DNA of 12,015 nucleotides from Deltaproteobacteria bacterium (GCA_015233285.1 JADFYA010000076.1:1-12015), one strand, 5' to 3'; positions 1 to 6,975 are shown, counted from the first letter of the stretch. Notes: generated by a model from the sequence alone, not told the origin. Program-made: numbers and translations.

Positions 1-2
1 GC

Positions 3-278
3 AAGGTTGGCCGGACGCTGGTTCAATTTCGGACCTTTAAGGGAGAATTTCACGGCTATATTCTTGACCTGAGGGGTGGCGGTATGGGAATTCTGACCCG
101 CGCCGACCACCCCGCTGATTGCAACATTGAGGTCTCGTTTGCCTTGCCCCAGAATGAGAAAGAAATCTCAGCCAAGGGAAAAGTCATGTCGTCCATCAGA
201 GTGAAAAATGGTTTCCGTCTCGGAGTGAAGTTCACAGAGTTTGGCTATGGCGCATACTTGGTCGTCAAAGGCAGTTGA
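3..278 (+). CDS. PilZ-domain protein, C-terminal part (5' end outside window)
   Basis: The frame is open from the left edge to a TGA at 276-278, giving about 91 residues of the C-terminal part of a PilZ domain. PilZ proteins usually bind c-di-GMP and pass the signal to partners or fused domains. The visible match is the [D/N]xSxxG region, here read as DLRGGGMGI with Arg where Ser is usual, followed by a beta-rich stretch and the typical closing strand GVKFTEF. The RxxxR half of the c-di-GMP site would lie upstream and is not visible. An ATG at 84 is internal to the domain, so it is not the real start. The last 34 bases overlap the 3' end of the opposite-strand gene. The Ser-to-Arg change makes c-di-GMP binding uncertain. 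The family call is fairly sure; the role is unknown. Confidence 0.7.
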   Translation, partial: KVGRTLVQFRTFKGEFHGYILDLRGGGMGILTRADHPADCNIEVSFALPQNEKEISAKGKVMSSIRVKNGFRLGVKFTEFGYGAYLVVKGS

Positions 279-622
279 ACGGCTTCGCCGGTCAGCACGG
301 CGGGATTGATTACGCCCAGCTTGACCTGTCCCACGGCGGTGAAGGAAAGAAAACTGGCCGGCAGGGACAGCCCTGGTAATTCACCGATAACATCACCGGG
401 CTTGGCGGTAAACAAGACAGCTTCCGCGCCGCGGCCGGATGTGGCCACTTTGACCTCTCCGGACATTACGACAAACAGTTTTTCTTGAGCATCCCCTGGG
501 GCAAGGATGACCTCACCATCTCTAAAATCAACCGTGGCGATGAACTTAATAGATTGCTTCGGCTTAGCGGCCTGGGCAGTACTAGGGAGGGGGTTATTCG
601 CCTGTGATTCCAATCTGACCAT
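245..622 (-). CDS. small cyclic nucleotide-binding-fold (CRP-like sensor) domain protein
   Basis: This 125-residue protein is essentially one cyclic-nucleotide-binding beta-roll. Residues 33-44 give the FRDGEVILAPGD strand and turn, 49-60 the LFVVMSGEVKVA strand typical of the family, 75-82 the PGDVIGEL start of the phosphate-binding cassette, and 95-106 the closing strand. The cassette Arg that contacts the cyclic phosphate in CRP/PKA-type domains is missing; there is no Arg after residue 64. It may therefore bind another ligand or only mediate protein contacts. No DNA-binding helix-turn-helix or membrane helix follows, so it is not a CRP-type regulator. The ATG at 622 has no clear Shine-Dalgarno sequence. 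It lies 149 bases downstream of the diguanylate cyclase on the same strand and could be co-transcribed. Its 3' end overlaps the PilZ gene by 34 bases. Confidence 0.72.
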   Translation of the reverse strand: MVRLESQANNPLPSTAQAAKPKQSIKFIATVDFRDGEVILAPGDAQEKLFVVMSGEVKVATSGRGAEAVLFTAKPGDVIGELPGLSLPASFLSFTAVGQVKLGVINPAVLTGEAVQLPLTTKYAP

Positions 623-626
623 CCAA

Positions 627-766
627 TTACGGGTTATGGGTTACGAGTCTATGTCACGACGGTAAAATAAGCTTGAAAGAAAAACTGCAGGTCGTAACCT
701 CTTAATATCATTGCTTCATCATCAGGGCGAATCACCATTTCAGAATGATTGCTTTGCAACCCGTAA
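627..766. repeat. TTACGGG-type heptamer repeats between two genes
   Basis: Three imperfect tandem 7-base units (TTACGGG, TTATGGG, TTACGAG) occupy 627-647. Inverted copies occur at 758-766 (AACCCGTAA, complementary to 627-635) and 692-699 (TCGTAACC, complementary to 639-646). The spacer between the cyclase and the cyclic-nucleotide-fold gene is thus framed by nested inverted arms of 9 and 8 bases. This could be a small decayed repeat element or a structured leader for the downstream gene on the minus strand. No coding region is seen in 623-771. Confidence 0.4.
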
Positions 767-771
767 CCAAA

Positions 772-2598
772 TTATATGGCATATTCCACTAGATTTCGAC
801 CTTTTCTCTTGGCCCGGTACAACGCTTCGTCGGCCGTGTTAATGAAGGCGGTTAAGGACATCCGGCCATCATAAACGGCTACGCCAAGGCTGGCGGAAAT
901 TGGGACCAACATGCCTGATACATTAGCTTCTTGTTGACAAATAGACAGTCTGATCCGCTCAAATATCAGTTTATTTGAGATATCTTTATAAGCCGGGACA
1001 ACAATTAAAAACTCCTCCCCTCCATACCGCCCGACAGTGTCATATTTTCTTATACCAGTTTGAATCCTACGGCTTACCTCTCGCAGGACACCGTCACCCA
1101 CGATATGGCCATAAGTGTCGTTGACTTTCTTGAAAAAATCAATATCCAGCAAAGCAATGGCCAAAGGATCGCGAACACGTTTGGCCCTGGAGAGTTCTGC
1201 CGTCAATCTCTCCAATATCGCGCCTCGATTCAATAACCCGGTCAGCGGATCATGGGTGGCCGTATATCGGAGTATTTCTTCTACCCGGTGCCGTTCCGTG
1301 ATATCATTAAATATGACTTGCAGCACTGACCCGAGATCAAAGACAATGTCGGCCAGCGATATCTCCATGGGAAATTTTTGTCCACCACTCTTGACACCGG
1401 TCGTTTTGATCACCACCGCCGGGCTTCCGACCTCAACAACACCCATCGAGCTTTTGACCTTGGAGTAATCATCGGGGACGATGAATTCACTCAAAGACAG
1501 ACCTTTCATGGCGGCCGGGCTGTCATACTGAAACAACAGGGCCAGGGCCCGATTACTCAACAGCAGCCGGTCCTGCCGGAAAATGGCGATAGGGTTGATG
1601 TTCTCTTCAATTAAGATGCGGTATCTCCTTTCGGAATGCCGCAAGCGATCTTCGGTTCTCTTCCGGGAAATAGCCGATCCGATCATATCAGCCCCGGATC
1701 TAAGTAATCTGGTATCCTCCTCCCGCCATTCTCTAAGCCTCGTGCATTCGTTAAAGGCAATAAACCCATAAAACTTATTATCGACAAAAATGGGGATAAC
1801 CAGCAGGGAAATAATATCGAGCATGGACAGTTGCCTCCGCTCGACCTCGGGCATCTGGTCCACCGGACCGGCAATGATATCTCCACGGCACAAGATTTGC
1901 CGCCATCGGTCAAAGCCGGCCTCATAGGAGAGGATATCCGGCTGCAAAGACATTCTCCTGATATCAATCCGTCCGGAAAAGACCTCATGGATTCGCTTCA
2001 TGGCCAGGTGTCCATCCGCGTCCTCGACATTTTCACATAAATATACCCGGTCAGTCCCCGAGGCATTCAGCAGTTCGGACAGGGCGTGGGAAATGGCCGC
2101 TTCCAGATTATATGAGGTCAGCAGAAGCCGAGAGCAGTTGGCCAGGGCCTCTTCATATTGAAGCCGGATGAATAGTTCCTCTTCGACCTGGCCCTGGTCC
2201 ACGGTTTCTTGAAAAATGCCGATAATCGCCCGGAGGATTCCATTCGGGCCAAAAACTGGAAAGTATCTGGCCGTGACATATATATATTCTCGGTCCTTGC
2301 GGGAGGTCCGGTAACTGACCTCCTGAACTTCGAGTTGGGCATCCGGCCCCCGGGATTTCACGTAATCAAGTTTATTTAGAAACACTGGGAGATCATCGGG
2401 ATGAATCATGGTGTAGGCGCTCCCGAAATCCGCGGTCAGCAGCTCTTCGCTGGAATACCCCAGGAGTTCTTCACAATAATAGCTAACAAACTCAAATTTA
2501 CCAGCAATCACATCAAGCCGATAAATAACACCCTTTATCAACATAGGAAAAAGCTTTTCCCTGTTGTCGAACAATTCCAGCGGGAGACCGTATTCCAT
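772..2598 (-). CDS. diguanylate cyclase with PAS-GAF-PAS sensory region
   Basis: This protein is predicted to make c-di-GMP from two GTP. The 608 residues read as PAS (about 15-135), GAF (about 152-312), PAS (about 320-435) and GGDEF (about 440-606). In the GGDEF domain the HDPLTGLLNR stretch starts at 449, the metal-binding DIDFF at 485, and the active-site loop GGEEF at 526-530. RKYD at 517-520 is the RxxD inhibitory site at the expected five-residue spacing, so product feedback is likely. There is no signal peptide or membrane helix, hence a cytoplasmic sensor; heme or flavin binding by the PAS domains cannot be judged. The ATG at 2598 is preceded by AGGA with a 6-base spacer. A sigma70-like promoter lies about 190 bases upstream. 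PilZ and cyclic-nucleotide-fold genes follow, consistent with a nucleotide-signalling cluster. No EAL or HD-GYP domain is present. Confidence 0.93.
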   Translation of the reverse strand: MEYGLPLELFDNREKLFPMLIKGVIYRLDVIAGKFEFVSYYCEELLGYSSEELLTADFGSAYTMIHPDDLPVFLNKLDYVKSRGPDAQLEVQEVSYRTSRKDREYIYVTARYFPVFGPNGILRAIIGIFQETVDQGQVEEELFIRLQYEEALANCSRLLLTSYNLEAAISHALSELLNASGTDRVYLCENVEDADGHLAMKRIHEVFSGRIDIRRMSLQPDILSYEAGFDRWRQILCRGDIIAGPVDQMPEVERRQLSMLDIISLLVIPIFVDNKFYGFIAFNECTRLREWREEDTRLLRSGADMIGSAISRKRTEDRLRHSERRYRILIEENINPIAIFRQDRLLLSNRALALLFQYDSPAAMKGLSLSEFIVPDDYSKVKSSMGVVEVGSPAVVIKTTGVKSGGQKFPMEISLADIVFDLGSVLQVIFNDITERHRVEEILRYTATHDPLTGLLNRGAILERLTAELSRAKRVRDPLAIALLDIDFFKKVNDTYGHIVGDGVLREVSRRIQTGIRKYDTVGRYGGEEFLIVVPAYKDISNKLIFERIRLSICQQEANVSGMLVPISASLGVAVYDGRMSLTAFINTADEALYRAKRKGRNLVEYAI

Positions 2599-2797
2599 AC
2601 TTTGTCCTGCTCAATTCGTCCCGCCATCACCTCAAAGCTAATCTTAGGGATAAGGCGGAACCGGATATCCTTCGGGTGGCCGAATTGGCGGATAGGTCTT
2701 CATCTTCTTCGGCCGCGGATAGCTGGTAGTCTCGTTTAATATAATCATATAAGCAAGATAGATCGCGATATGGGGCTGTTTCAATCTAGTTTGCAAA

Positions 2798-2826
2798 ATT
2801 TTATCACACTGAATTTTCAAGGTCAA
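2798..2826 (-). promoter_or_regulatory. sigma70-type promoter for the diguanylate cyclase
   Basis: On the minus strand, TTGACC (2826-2821) and TAAAAT (2803-2798) are separated by exactly 17 bases. TGA sits immediately before the -10, as in an extended -10 promoter. Transcription would start near 2790 and give a leader of roughly 190 bases before the cyclase ATG at 2598. The -10 overlaps one copy of the TTATCAC/GTGATAA heptamer. Confidence 0.6.
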
Positions 2827-2854
2827 GCTGGATCTATTCTTTTTTTCAGCCGCG

Positions 2855-2882
2855 GTGATAATCGACGTTTCAGCTTTATCAC
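2855..2882. promoter_or_regulatory. dyad GTGATAA-N14-TTATCAC, possible operator or hairpin
   Basis: Perfect 7-base arms at 2855-2861 and 2876-2882 flank a 14-base spacer. Eight bases after the right arm comes a T9 run on the plus strand. It could be an operator, because a third copy of the arm overlaps the cyclase -10, or a weak plus-strand terminator insulating the fusion gene. No known regulator is identified. Confidence 0.4.
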
Positions 2883-3032
2883 AAGCGATCTTTTTTTTTC
2901 TTTTAAAAATTAGAAAAATACTGTAGAATGCGCTCAACTTGGATTCTTATACTTGAACGTCCCAGGTAGATTAGCCATAACAAGATAATCAGCTTTATTT
3001 CACGATTCTTCCACTGGATACTGGACCTAAAG

Positions 3033-5126
3033 ATGGAGCCAAACAAAATACCACGCCCTTCCCATCTGACGCTGGCCGCCCCCATCCATCCACTAGACCT
3101 GGCGGTATCCCAACAACTCATCTTAATCGTCGATAATGAGTTAAAATCGCTCATTAAAATTAGAACCATCATGGAGAGGGAAGGTTATTCCACCATCGCC
3201 TCGTCCAGTGGCTATGACGCGTTAAGCAAGATTTCTCAAAACGATGTCGGCCTGGTCATCACTGCCGTTGATATGGATGATATGGACGGGTATGAACTGT
3301 GCATGCAGGTCCGGGCCTCCGGCAGATGCCTTCTGGCTCCGTTTATCTTTGTCGCCGAAGGTCCGCCGCCTTCTGAGAAATTAATGCGTCTCCGGCTCAG
3401 CCTGGACACCTTCTTGTCGAAACCGGTGGATTCAAAATCCCTCCTCACTCGAATCCAACATATCACGCTCCGCCGGCAACTTCTCTCCCAATTAGCCCTC
3501 CGCCTGGGAGAACTAAGAGGCCGGTTGCAGCAGATCAGCCTCTTGGAACTAATCTATATCCTTGAAAAAGGCAAAGGGGAAGGGGCGTTGGAGATTCGGA
3601 AAGAGGGTGGCGCCCATACTGCGGACCTTTTTTTCGCCAAGGGCCACTTGATTGACGTCTCCTATAAACACCTATCCGGAAATGAAGCCTTTTACGCCGT
3701 TCTGGCCTGGGCTAAAGGAGATTTTGACTTTAGACCCCTGGAGATCGACTGCCGGCGCAACATCAACATGTCTCACGCCGATCTTATCCAGGAAGGGGCC
3801 TGGTATCTGGAACGTGGCAACATCCTCTTAAAAATGCTACCTAAATTAGACGTTGTCCTGGAGGTGACCGGATCCCAGTCAGCCCTCCATGACGTGGTCG
3901 ATGGTTTTCAAGAAGTCCAAGAGCTGTATCAACTTATAGACGGGCAAAACTCCGTTGTTCACATTCTGAGCCGAAGCCGACTAAGCCTGCCTCGCACCAT
4001 GGCCCTCTTGGCGGAATGGATGTCCTTAGGCGACGTGGTTATCAAGGGTCTGTCCCTGGTCAAGAAACCCAAGACCCACCTCCTGATCGTAGACGATTCC
4101 AAACTGATGTGCCAGGCCATTGTAGATATCTTTAAAGACGACACGGAAATCGAGATCATCGCGGTAGCCCACGACGGCAAAGACGCACTGGAAAAAATCG
4201 CCCTTCACAACCCGGATGTCATCACGCTTGATGTGAACATGCCGGTAATGGACGGGTTAACTACCTTAAAGCACATCATGGTCGAAACACCTCGCCCGGT
4301 GGTTATGCTCAGCTCCCTAACCCAAGAGGGCTCACGGACGACGTTTGAATGTCTCCGTTATGGGGCCGTGGATTTCATTAGTAAACCGAGTCAACAAGAC
4401 CCGGCTGGAGTCGTAGCGCAACGCCAAGATATCATTAAAAAAGTAAGAATGGCCGCGAATACCAAAGTGGAAGCAGCCAGATTCATCCGGCTGTCTCCCA
4501 ATCGAGCGCGCCGATCCGACTCCACGGAGTTCACTCCCGCCCAGTATCTGATCGGCCTGGGCGCGGACACCGGCGGGTACAGCGCCCTGCTGAAAATCTT
4601 CCCGCATTTGTCCGGGGGGCTCCCGGGCGCAGTTTTCATCATGCTGAACATCAAAGAAGTTTTCCTCGACGCCTTTATCGCCTACCTCAACGAAGTCAGT
4701 CCTCTCGAAGTAAAAAAAGCCGAGGAGGGGGATATCCCCCAAGACGGCTTCTGTTATGTGACATCCATTTACAGACCGGTTACCTTATCGGCCTCAGGCA
4801 ACAATATTCAAATCAAAGTCTCCCCGCCGGCTACGGGTGAAGAGGCGGAAAAAAGTATTGACGGTCTGTTCAGTTCGATCGCTCAAACCGGAGGAGATCG
4901 GGCCGTCGGCGTAATTCTGTCCGGCTCCGGGCAAGATGGAATAGCCGGCATTAAACAAATCAAGGCATCTTCCGGGATGGTGGTTATCCAAAAAGAAGAA
5001 TCCTGCCTTGATCCTTCTCTGCCCGCCCACGCCATCGAGGAGGCCGCGGTGGACTATATCGTTCCAGATGCTAAGATACCGGGGATATTACTTAAAATAA
5101 CCACCAAGGAGACCGGGCAAGGTTAA
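3033..5126 (+). CDS. REC-PATAN(DUF4388)-REC-CheB fusion with degenerate methylesterase site
   Basis: The 697 residues read as receiver 1 (about 28-145), PATAN/DUF4388 (about 159-245), a linker, receiver 2 (about 348-460) and a CheB methylesterase-fold domain (about 505-690). Known CheB proteins demethylate receptor glutamyl esters when their receiver is phosphorylated. Receiver 2 is intact: D354/D355, phospho-acceptor D400 in LDVNMPVMDG, S427/S428 and K451. Receiver 1 has Ala78 where the acceptor Asp belongs, D34-N35 for the acidic pair, and Val107 for the Thr; K130 remains. In the esterase domain the Ser of GAST is Asp512 (GADTGG), the His of QHM is Asn539, and only the third triad residue, Asp635 in SGSGQDG, is kept. 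Catalysis is therefore unlikely. The ATG at 3033 has only a weak ribosome site (AAAG next to it), but receiver 1 begins soon after and no upstream start is evident. It leads a CheB-CheW-receptor group. Confidence 0.88.
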   Translation: MEPNKIPRPSHLTLAAPIHPLDLAVSQQLILIVDNELKSLIKIRTIMEREGYSTIASSSGYDALSKISQNDVGLVITAVDMDDMDGYELCMQVRASGRCLLAPFIFVAEGPPPSEKLMRLRLSLDTFLSKPVDSKSLLTRIQHITLRRQLLSQLALRLGELRGRLQQISLLELIYILEKGKGEGALEIRKEGGAHTADLFFAKGHLIDVSYKHLSGNEAFYAVLAWAKGDFDFRPLEIDCRRNINMSHADLIQEGAWYLERGNILLKMLPKLDVVLEVTGSQSALHDVVDGFQEVQELYQLIDGQNSVVHILSRSRLSLPRTMALLAEWMSLGDVVIKGLSLVKKPKTHLLIVDDSKLMCQAIVDIFKDDTEIEIIAVAHDGKDALEKIALHNPDVITLDVNMPVMDGLTTLKHIMVETPRPVVMLSSLTQEGSRTTFECLRYGAVDFISKPSQQDPAGVVAQRQDIIKKVRMAANTKVEAARFIRLSPNRARRSDSTEFTPAQYLIGLGADTGGYSALLKIFPHLSGGLPGAVFIMLNIKEVFLDAFIAYLNEVSPLEVKKAEEGDIPQDGFCYVTSIYRPVTLSASGNNIQIKVSPPATGEEAEKSIDGLFSSIAQTGGDRAVGVILSGSGQDGIAGIKQIKASSGMVVIQKEESCLDPSLPAHAIEEAAVDYIVPDAKIPGILLKITTKETGQG

Positions 5127-5163
5127 AAGCTTAACGCCGCGATGTCCTCTGCGGTTAGCTTTT
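5125..5163 (+). terminator. hairpin with T tail after the CheB-like fusion gene
   Basis: The arms 5125-5140 and 5151-5163 pair over 13 base pairs with two small bulges, around a 10-base loop (5141-5150). The helix starts within the TAA stop codon. The T tract is only the four T bases closing the stem, so termination may be partial. The tail overlaps the -35 of a candidate promoter for the next gene. Confidence 0.45.
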
Positions 5164-5191
5164 GATAAAACCTGACCAGAGAACGGATAAT
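5162..5191 (+). promoter_or_regulatory. candidate sigma70 promoter for cheW
   Basis: TTGATA at 5162-5167 and GATAAT at 5186-5191 each match consensus at five of six positions and are 18 bases apart. The start would be near 5198, about 40 bases before the chosen CheW ATG. It overlaps the preceding hairpin. Confidence 0.42.
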
Positions 5192-5239
5192 CTCAATTTC
5201 GGATGACCATTGCAACCAGTCGGGATAGGGACAATCATT

Positions 5240-5746
5240 ATGACAAACAGGGGGCCAGAGGAGGGAAGGAAGAATGAACCGGATTCCGTTCGCCAGTTGG
5301 TTACTTTTAAGATCGCCCAAGAGGAATTCGGGGTCGACATTCTTAAAGTCCGGGAAATCATCCGCCTGCCTCAAATTACCCTGGTGCCTAATTCCCCGGA
5401 TTTCTTTAAAGGAATCATTAACTTGAGGGGAAAAATCATTCCGGTCGTGGATCTGATCACCCAGCTCAACATGCCGGTCACGGCTCCGGTTGATTCCAAG
5501 AAATCCAAGATTCTAATTATTGAAATAGACAATCGGATTAGCGGCTTTATCGTCGATAGCGTTACGGCCGTGTTGAAGATTCCGGCCGACAGCGTGGAGC
5601 CGCCACCGGAGATTGTTGTGGCCCGGTTGGGTTCCGAATATGTAGAGGGAGTAAGCGAACATGGAGGCAGATTCATCTCCATCTTAAATTTTAATGCGGT
5701 GTTGCAAACAGCCCACAAAATTGAATTGGCCCGACAGTCGAACTAG
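5240..5746 (+). CDS. cheW: CheW-type chemotaxis coupling protein
   Basis: CheW proteins link chemoreceptors to the CheA kinase in the cytoplasmic array. From the ATG at 5240 the product has 168 residues, a normal CheW length with short extensions. It shows the family's signature GIINLRGKIIPVVDL at about residues 58-72, including the conserved Arg-Gly, plus QLVTFKIAQEEFGVDILKVREI near the start and a typical SGFIVDSV strand. The ATG at 5240 was chosen over an in-frame TTG at 5210 because AGGGA precedes it at a suitable distance. It follows the CheB-like fusion after a hairpin and a candidate promoter, and precedes the truncated receptor by 64 bases. A paralogous CheW lies at 10135-10662 on the other strand. 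Confidence 0.92.
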   Translation: MTNRGPEEGRKNEPDSVRQLVTFKIAQEEFGVDILKVREIIRLPQITLVPNSPDFFKGIINLRGKIIPVVDLITQLNMPVTAPVDSKKSKILIIEIDNRISGFIVDSVTAVLKIPADSVEPPPEIVVARLGSEYVEGVSEHGGRFISILNFNAVLQTAHKIELARQSN

Positions 5747-5810
5747 CATCTTTTTCCAACGCGCCTCGCCGTCTTGGTCCAATATCGGCGACTATAGGAG
5801 ACAAGTGGAT

Positions 5811-6779
5811 ATGGTTTTCGCCCCATGGAGACTAATCACCAGGAATCTCAAAGGAAAAATTCTATTCTTCCTGATCCTCGTTACCCTCCTACCTCTCCTC
5901 GTCAGTTCCTTTATCTCGCTTCGGGATGTGAGGCAAGAAATCTTGAATTCCGCGATCAACGAGGAAGCCCGCATGGCTGAATACGGGATCAAGATGATGG
6001 ACATGTTGATGCACGAATGGGCCTCAGACATGGTCAACTGGTCTGACCGTAATGTCGTAAAAGAAGCTCTTCGAAGCAAGTCCGGGGCCGCCCTGGCCGA
6101 CGCTTTCTTTGCCGCGGCGGTTAAGAATGATTCTTCCTACGACCTGATTATGCTGTATGATCCGGAAGGCAAGTGCATTTCGGCGAATCTGCCCGGGGCC
6201 GTCGGGACCTCTCAGGGTGATGAAATCTGGTTCAAACAGAGTCTGGCCGGGGAACTGGTCGCCCTGGATTTCTTTAATTCCCCGCTGCTGAAAAAAGTGC
6301 TTCCCAAATCCCACGGCTGGACGACCGGGTTTGCGGCGCCGGTCCGGGACGAAGGCCGAATAACCGGTGTGATTACTTGTCGCGTGAACTGGTGGGAAGT
6401 TCAAGCCTTGATCAGCCAGTTGACCATCGGGAACACAGGATATGCCTACCTAACCAACTCCTCGGCGGCCTTGATTGCCCACCCTAAAGAAGATTACTAT
6501 CTGGCCCCGCTGCAAGATCCACCGCTTAACCTGCCCCAATTGGCCGATCTGATCCGTCGCGAACCGGTTGGATATATTACCTACGACTTTGAAAATAGAG
6601 TTGAAAAGGGTAAGATGGATCATAAGCATGTCCGGCTTCAACGTTCGGAAGGTCACGGGCTGTTTAAATCCTTGAACTGGACGATGGCCGTGGGCGCGGA
6701 CGAGAGTGAGTTATTGGGGCGCATATATAATTTAAATCAATTCGATCAGAGGCATCCCCGGTCAGGGACAGGTTTTTAA
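5811..6779 (+). CDS. truncated dCache chemoreceptor: sensor domain only
   Basis: The 322 residues hold a membrane helix at about 16-36 (ILFFLILVTLLPLLVSS) and a periplasmic dCache-type sensor from about 40 to 305. It aligns along its length with the sensor of the full receptor at 7680-10097. Shared landmarks include [43 protein letters not shown] and [20 protein letters not shown]. The match ends at about residue 305 (bases 6720-6725), just before the expected second membrane helix, and 17 unrelated residues then lead to a TAA. HAMP and signalling domains are absent in all frames downstream, so it cannot signal as a normal receptor. The start is the ATG at 5811 with GGAG about 10 bases upstream; a GTG at 5805 is an alternative. 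The ligand is unknown. It is probably a broken gene, though a membrane-anchored sensor could still be made. Confidence 0.82.
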   Translation: MVFAPWRLITRNLKGKILFFLILVTLLPLLVSSFISLRDVRQEILNSAINEEARMAEYGIKMMDMLMHEWASDMVNWSDRNVVKEALRSKSGAALADAFFAAAVKNDSSYDLIMLYDPEGKCISANLPGAVGTSQGDEIWFKQSLAGELVALDFFNSPLLKKVLPKSHGWTTGFAAPVRDEGRITGVITCRVNWWEVQALISQLTIGNTGYAYLTNSSAALIAHPKEDYYLAPLQDPPLNLPQLADLIRREPVGYITYDFENRVEKGKMDHKHVRLQRSEGHGLFKSLNWTMAVGADESELLGRIYNLNQFDQRHPRSGTGF

Positions 6780-6975
6780 TGATATTGGATTTAATGGTTT
6801 CCTGGACCCTAGGGCTGCCGACTTGATAAATCAACTCCAGGCTGACACAGAGACACACAAAGACCATCAAAAAAAAACAGATAAATATTTTATGGCGCAA
6901 CCGAGAAAATCGGAACAAAGTAAAATGCAACCCATTTCGCGGCTGATTCGTGGATTTCTCTTTATAATCGTCCAA
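6664..6975 (-). pseudogene. N-terminal fragment of a membrane sensor, 3' part lost
   Basis: This minus-strand frame of 103 codons looks genuine for about its first 82. A basic stretch (FRFSRLRHK, about 21-29) precedes a clear membrane helix at about 30-50, then a helical, probably periplasmic segment (QETIKSNIIKNLSLTGDASDRIDLN). This is the usual beginning of a sensor kinase, cyclase or chemoreceptor. The remaining codons are antisense to the truncated receptor on the plus strand and look random (Pro/Arg/Ser rich). The best start is the TTG at 6975, with AAGGA at 6983-6987 seven bases away; an in-frame stop lies at 7000-7002. It follows the CheY-like gene by 98 bases on the same strand, suggesting a former receiver-sensor pair. 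Which sensor family it belonged to cannot be told. Confidence 0.55.

Larger units (their letters stand above)
2599..3032. other. 434-base divergent regulatory region between cyclase and CheB-like fusion
   Basis: No convincing gene lies here. The half nearest the fusion gene (about 2740-3000) is AT-rich with T and A runs. Contents seen are: a minus-strand promoter at 2798-2826, three copies of the heptamer TTATCAC/GTGATAA (2801-2807, 2855-2861, 2876-2882), and a T9 run at 2891-2899. There is also a possible 19-codon proline-rich reading frame on the minus strand (2644-2703). For the plus-strand gene only weak promoter candidates are seen: TAGAAT at 2924-2929, and TTGAAC at 2953-2958 with CATAAC 17 bases later. 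Confidence 0.6.

Noticed and set aside
2644..2937. Open minus-strand frame of 97 codons in the divergent spacer
   Set aside because: Its first part is low-complexity Lys/Ile text from AT-rich promoter DNA, has no ribosome site and spans the predicted promoter. Only the short proline-rich end is kept as a tentative leader peptide.
4332..4742. 136-codon minus-strand frame inside the CheB-like gene
   Set aside because: It is fully inside a well-supported gene on the other strand and has no recognisable domain or ribosome site.
5210..5239. TTG start extending CheW by 10 codons
   Set aside because: The ATG at 5240 has a better ribosome site, and the extension is outside the CheW fold.
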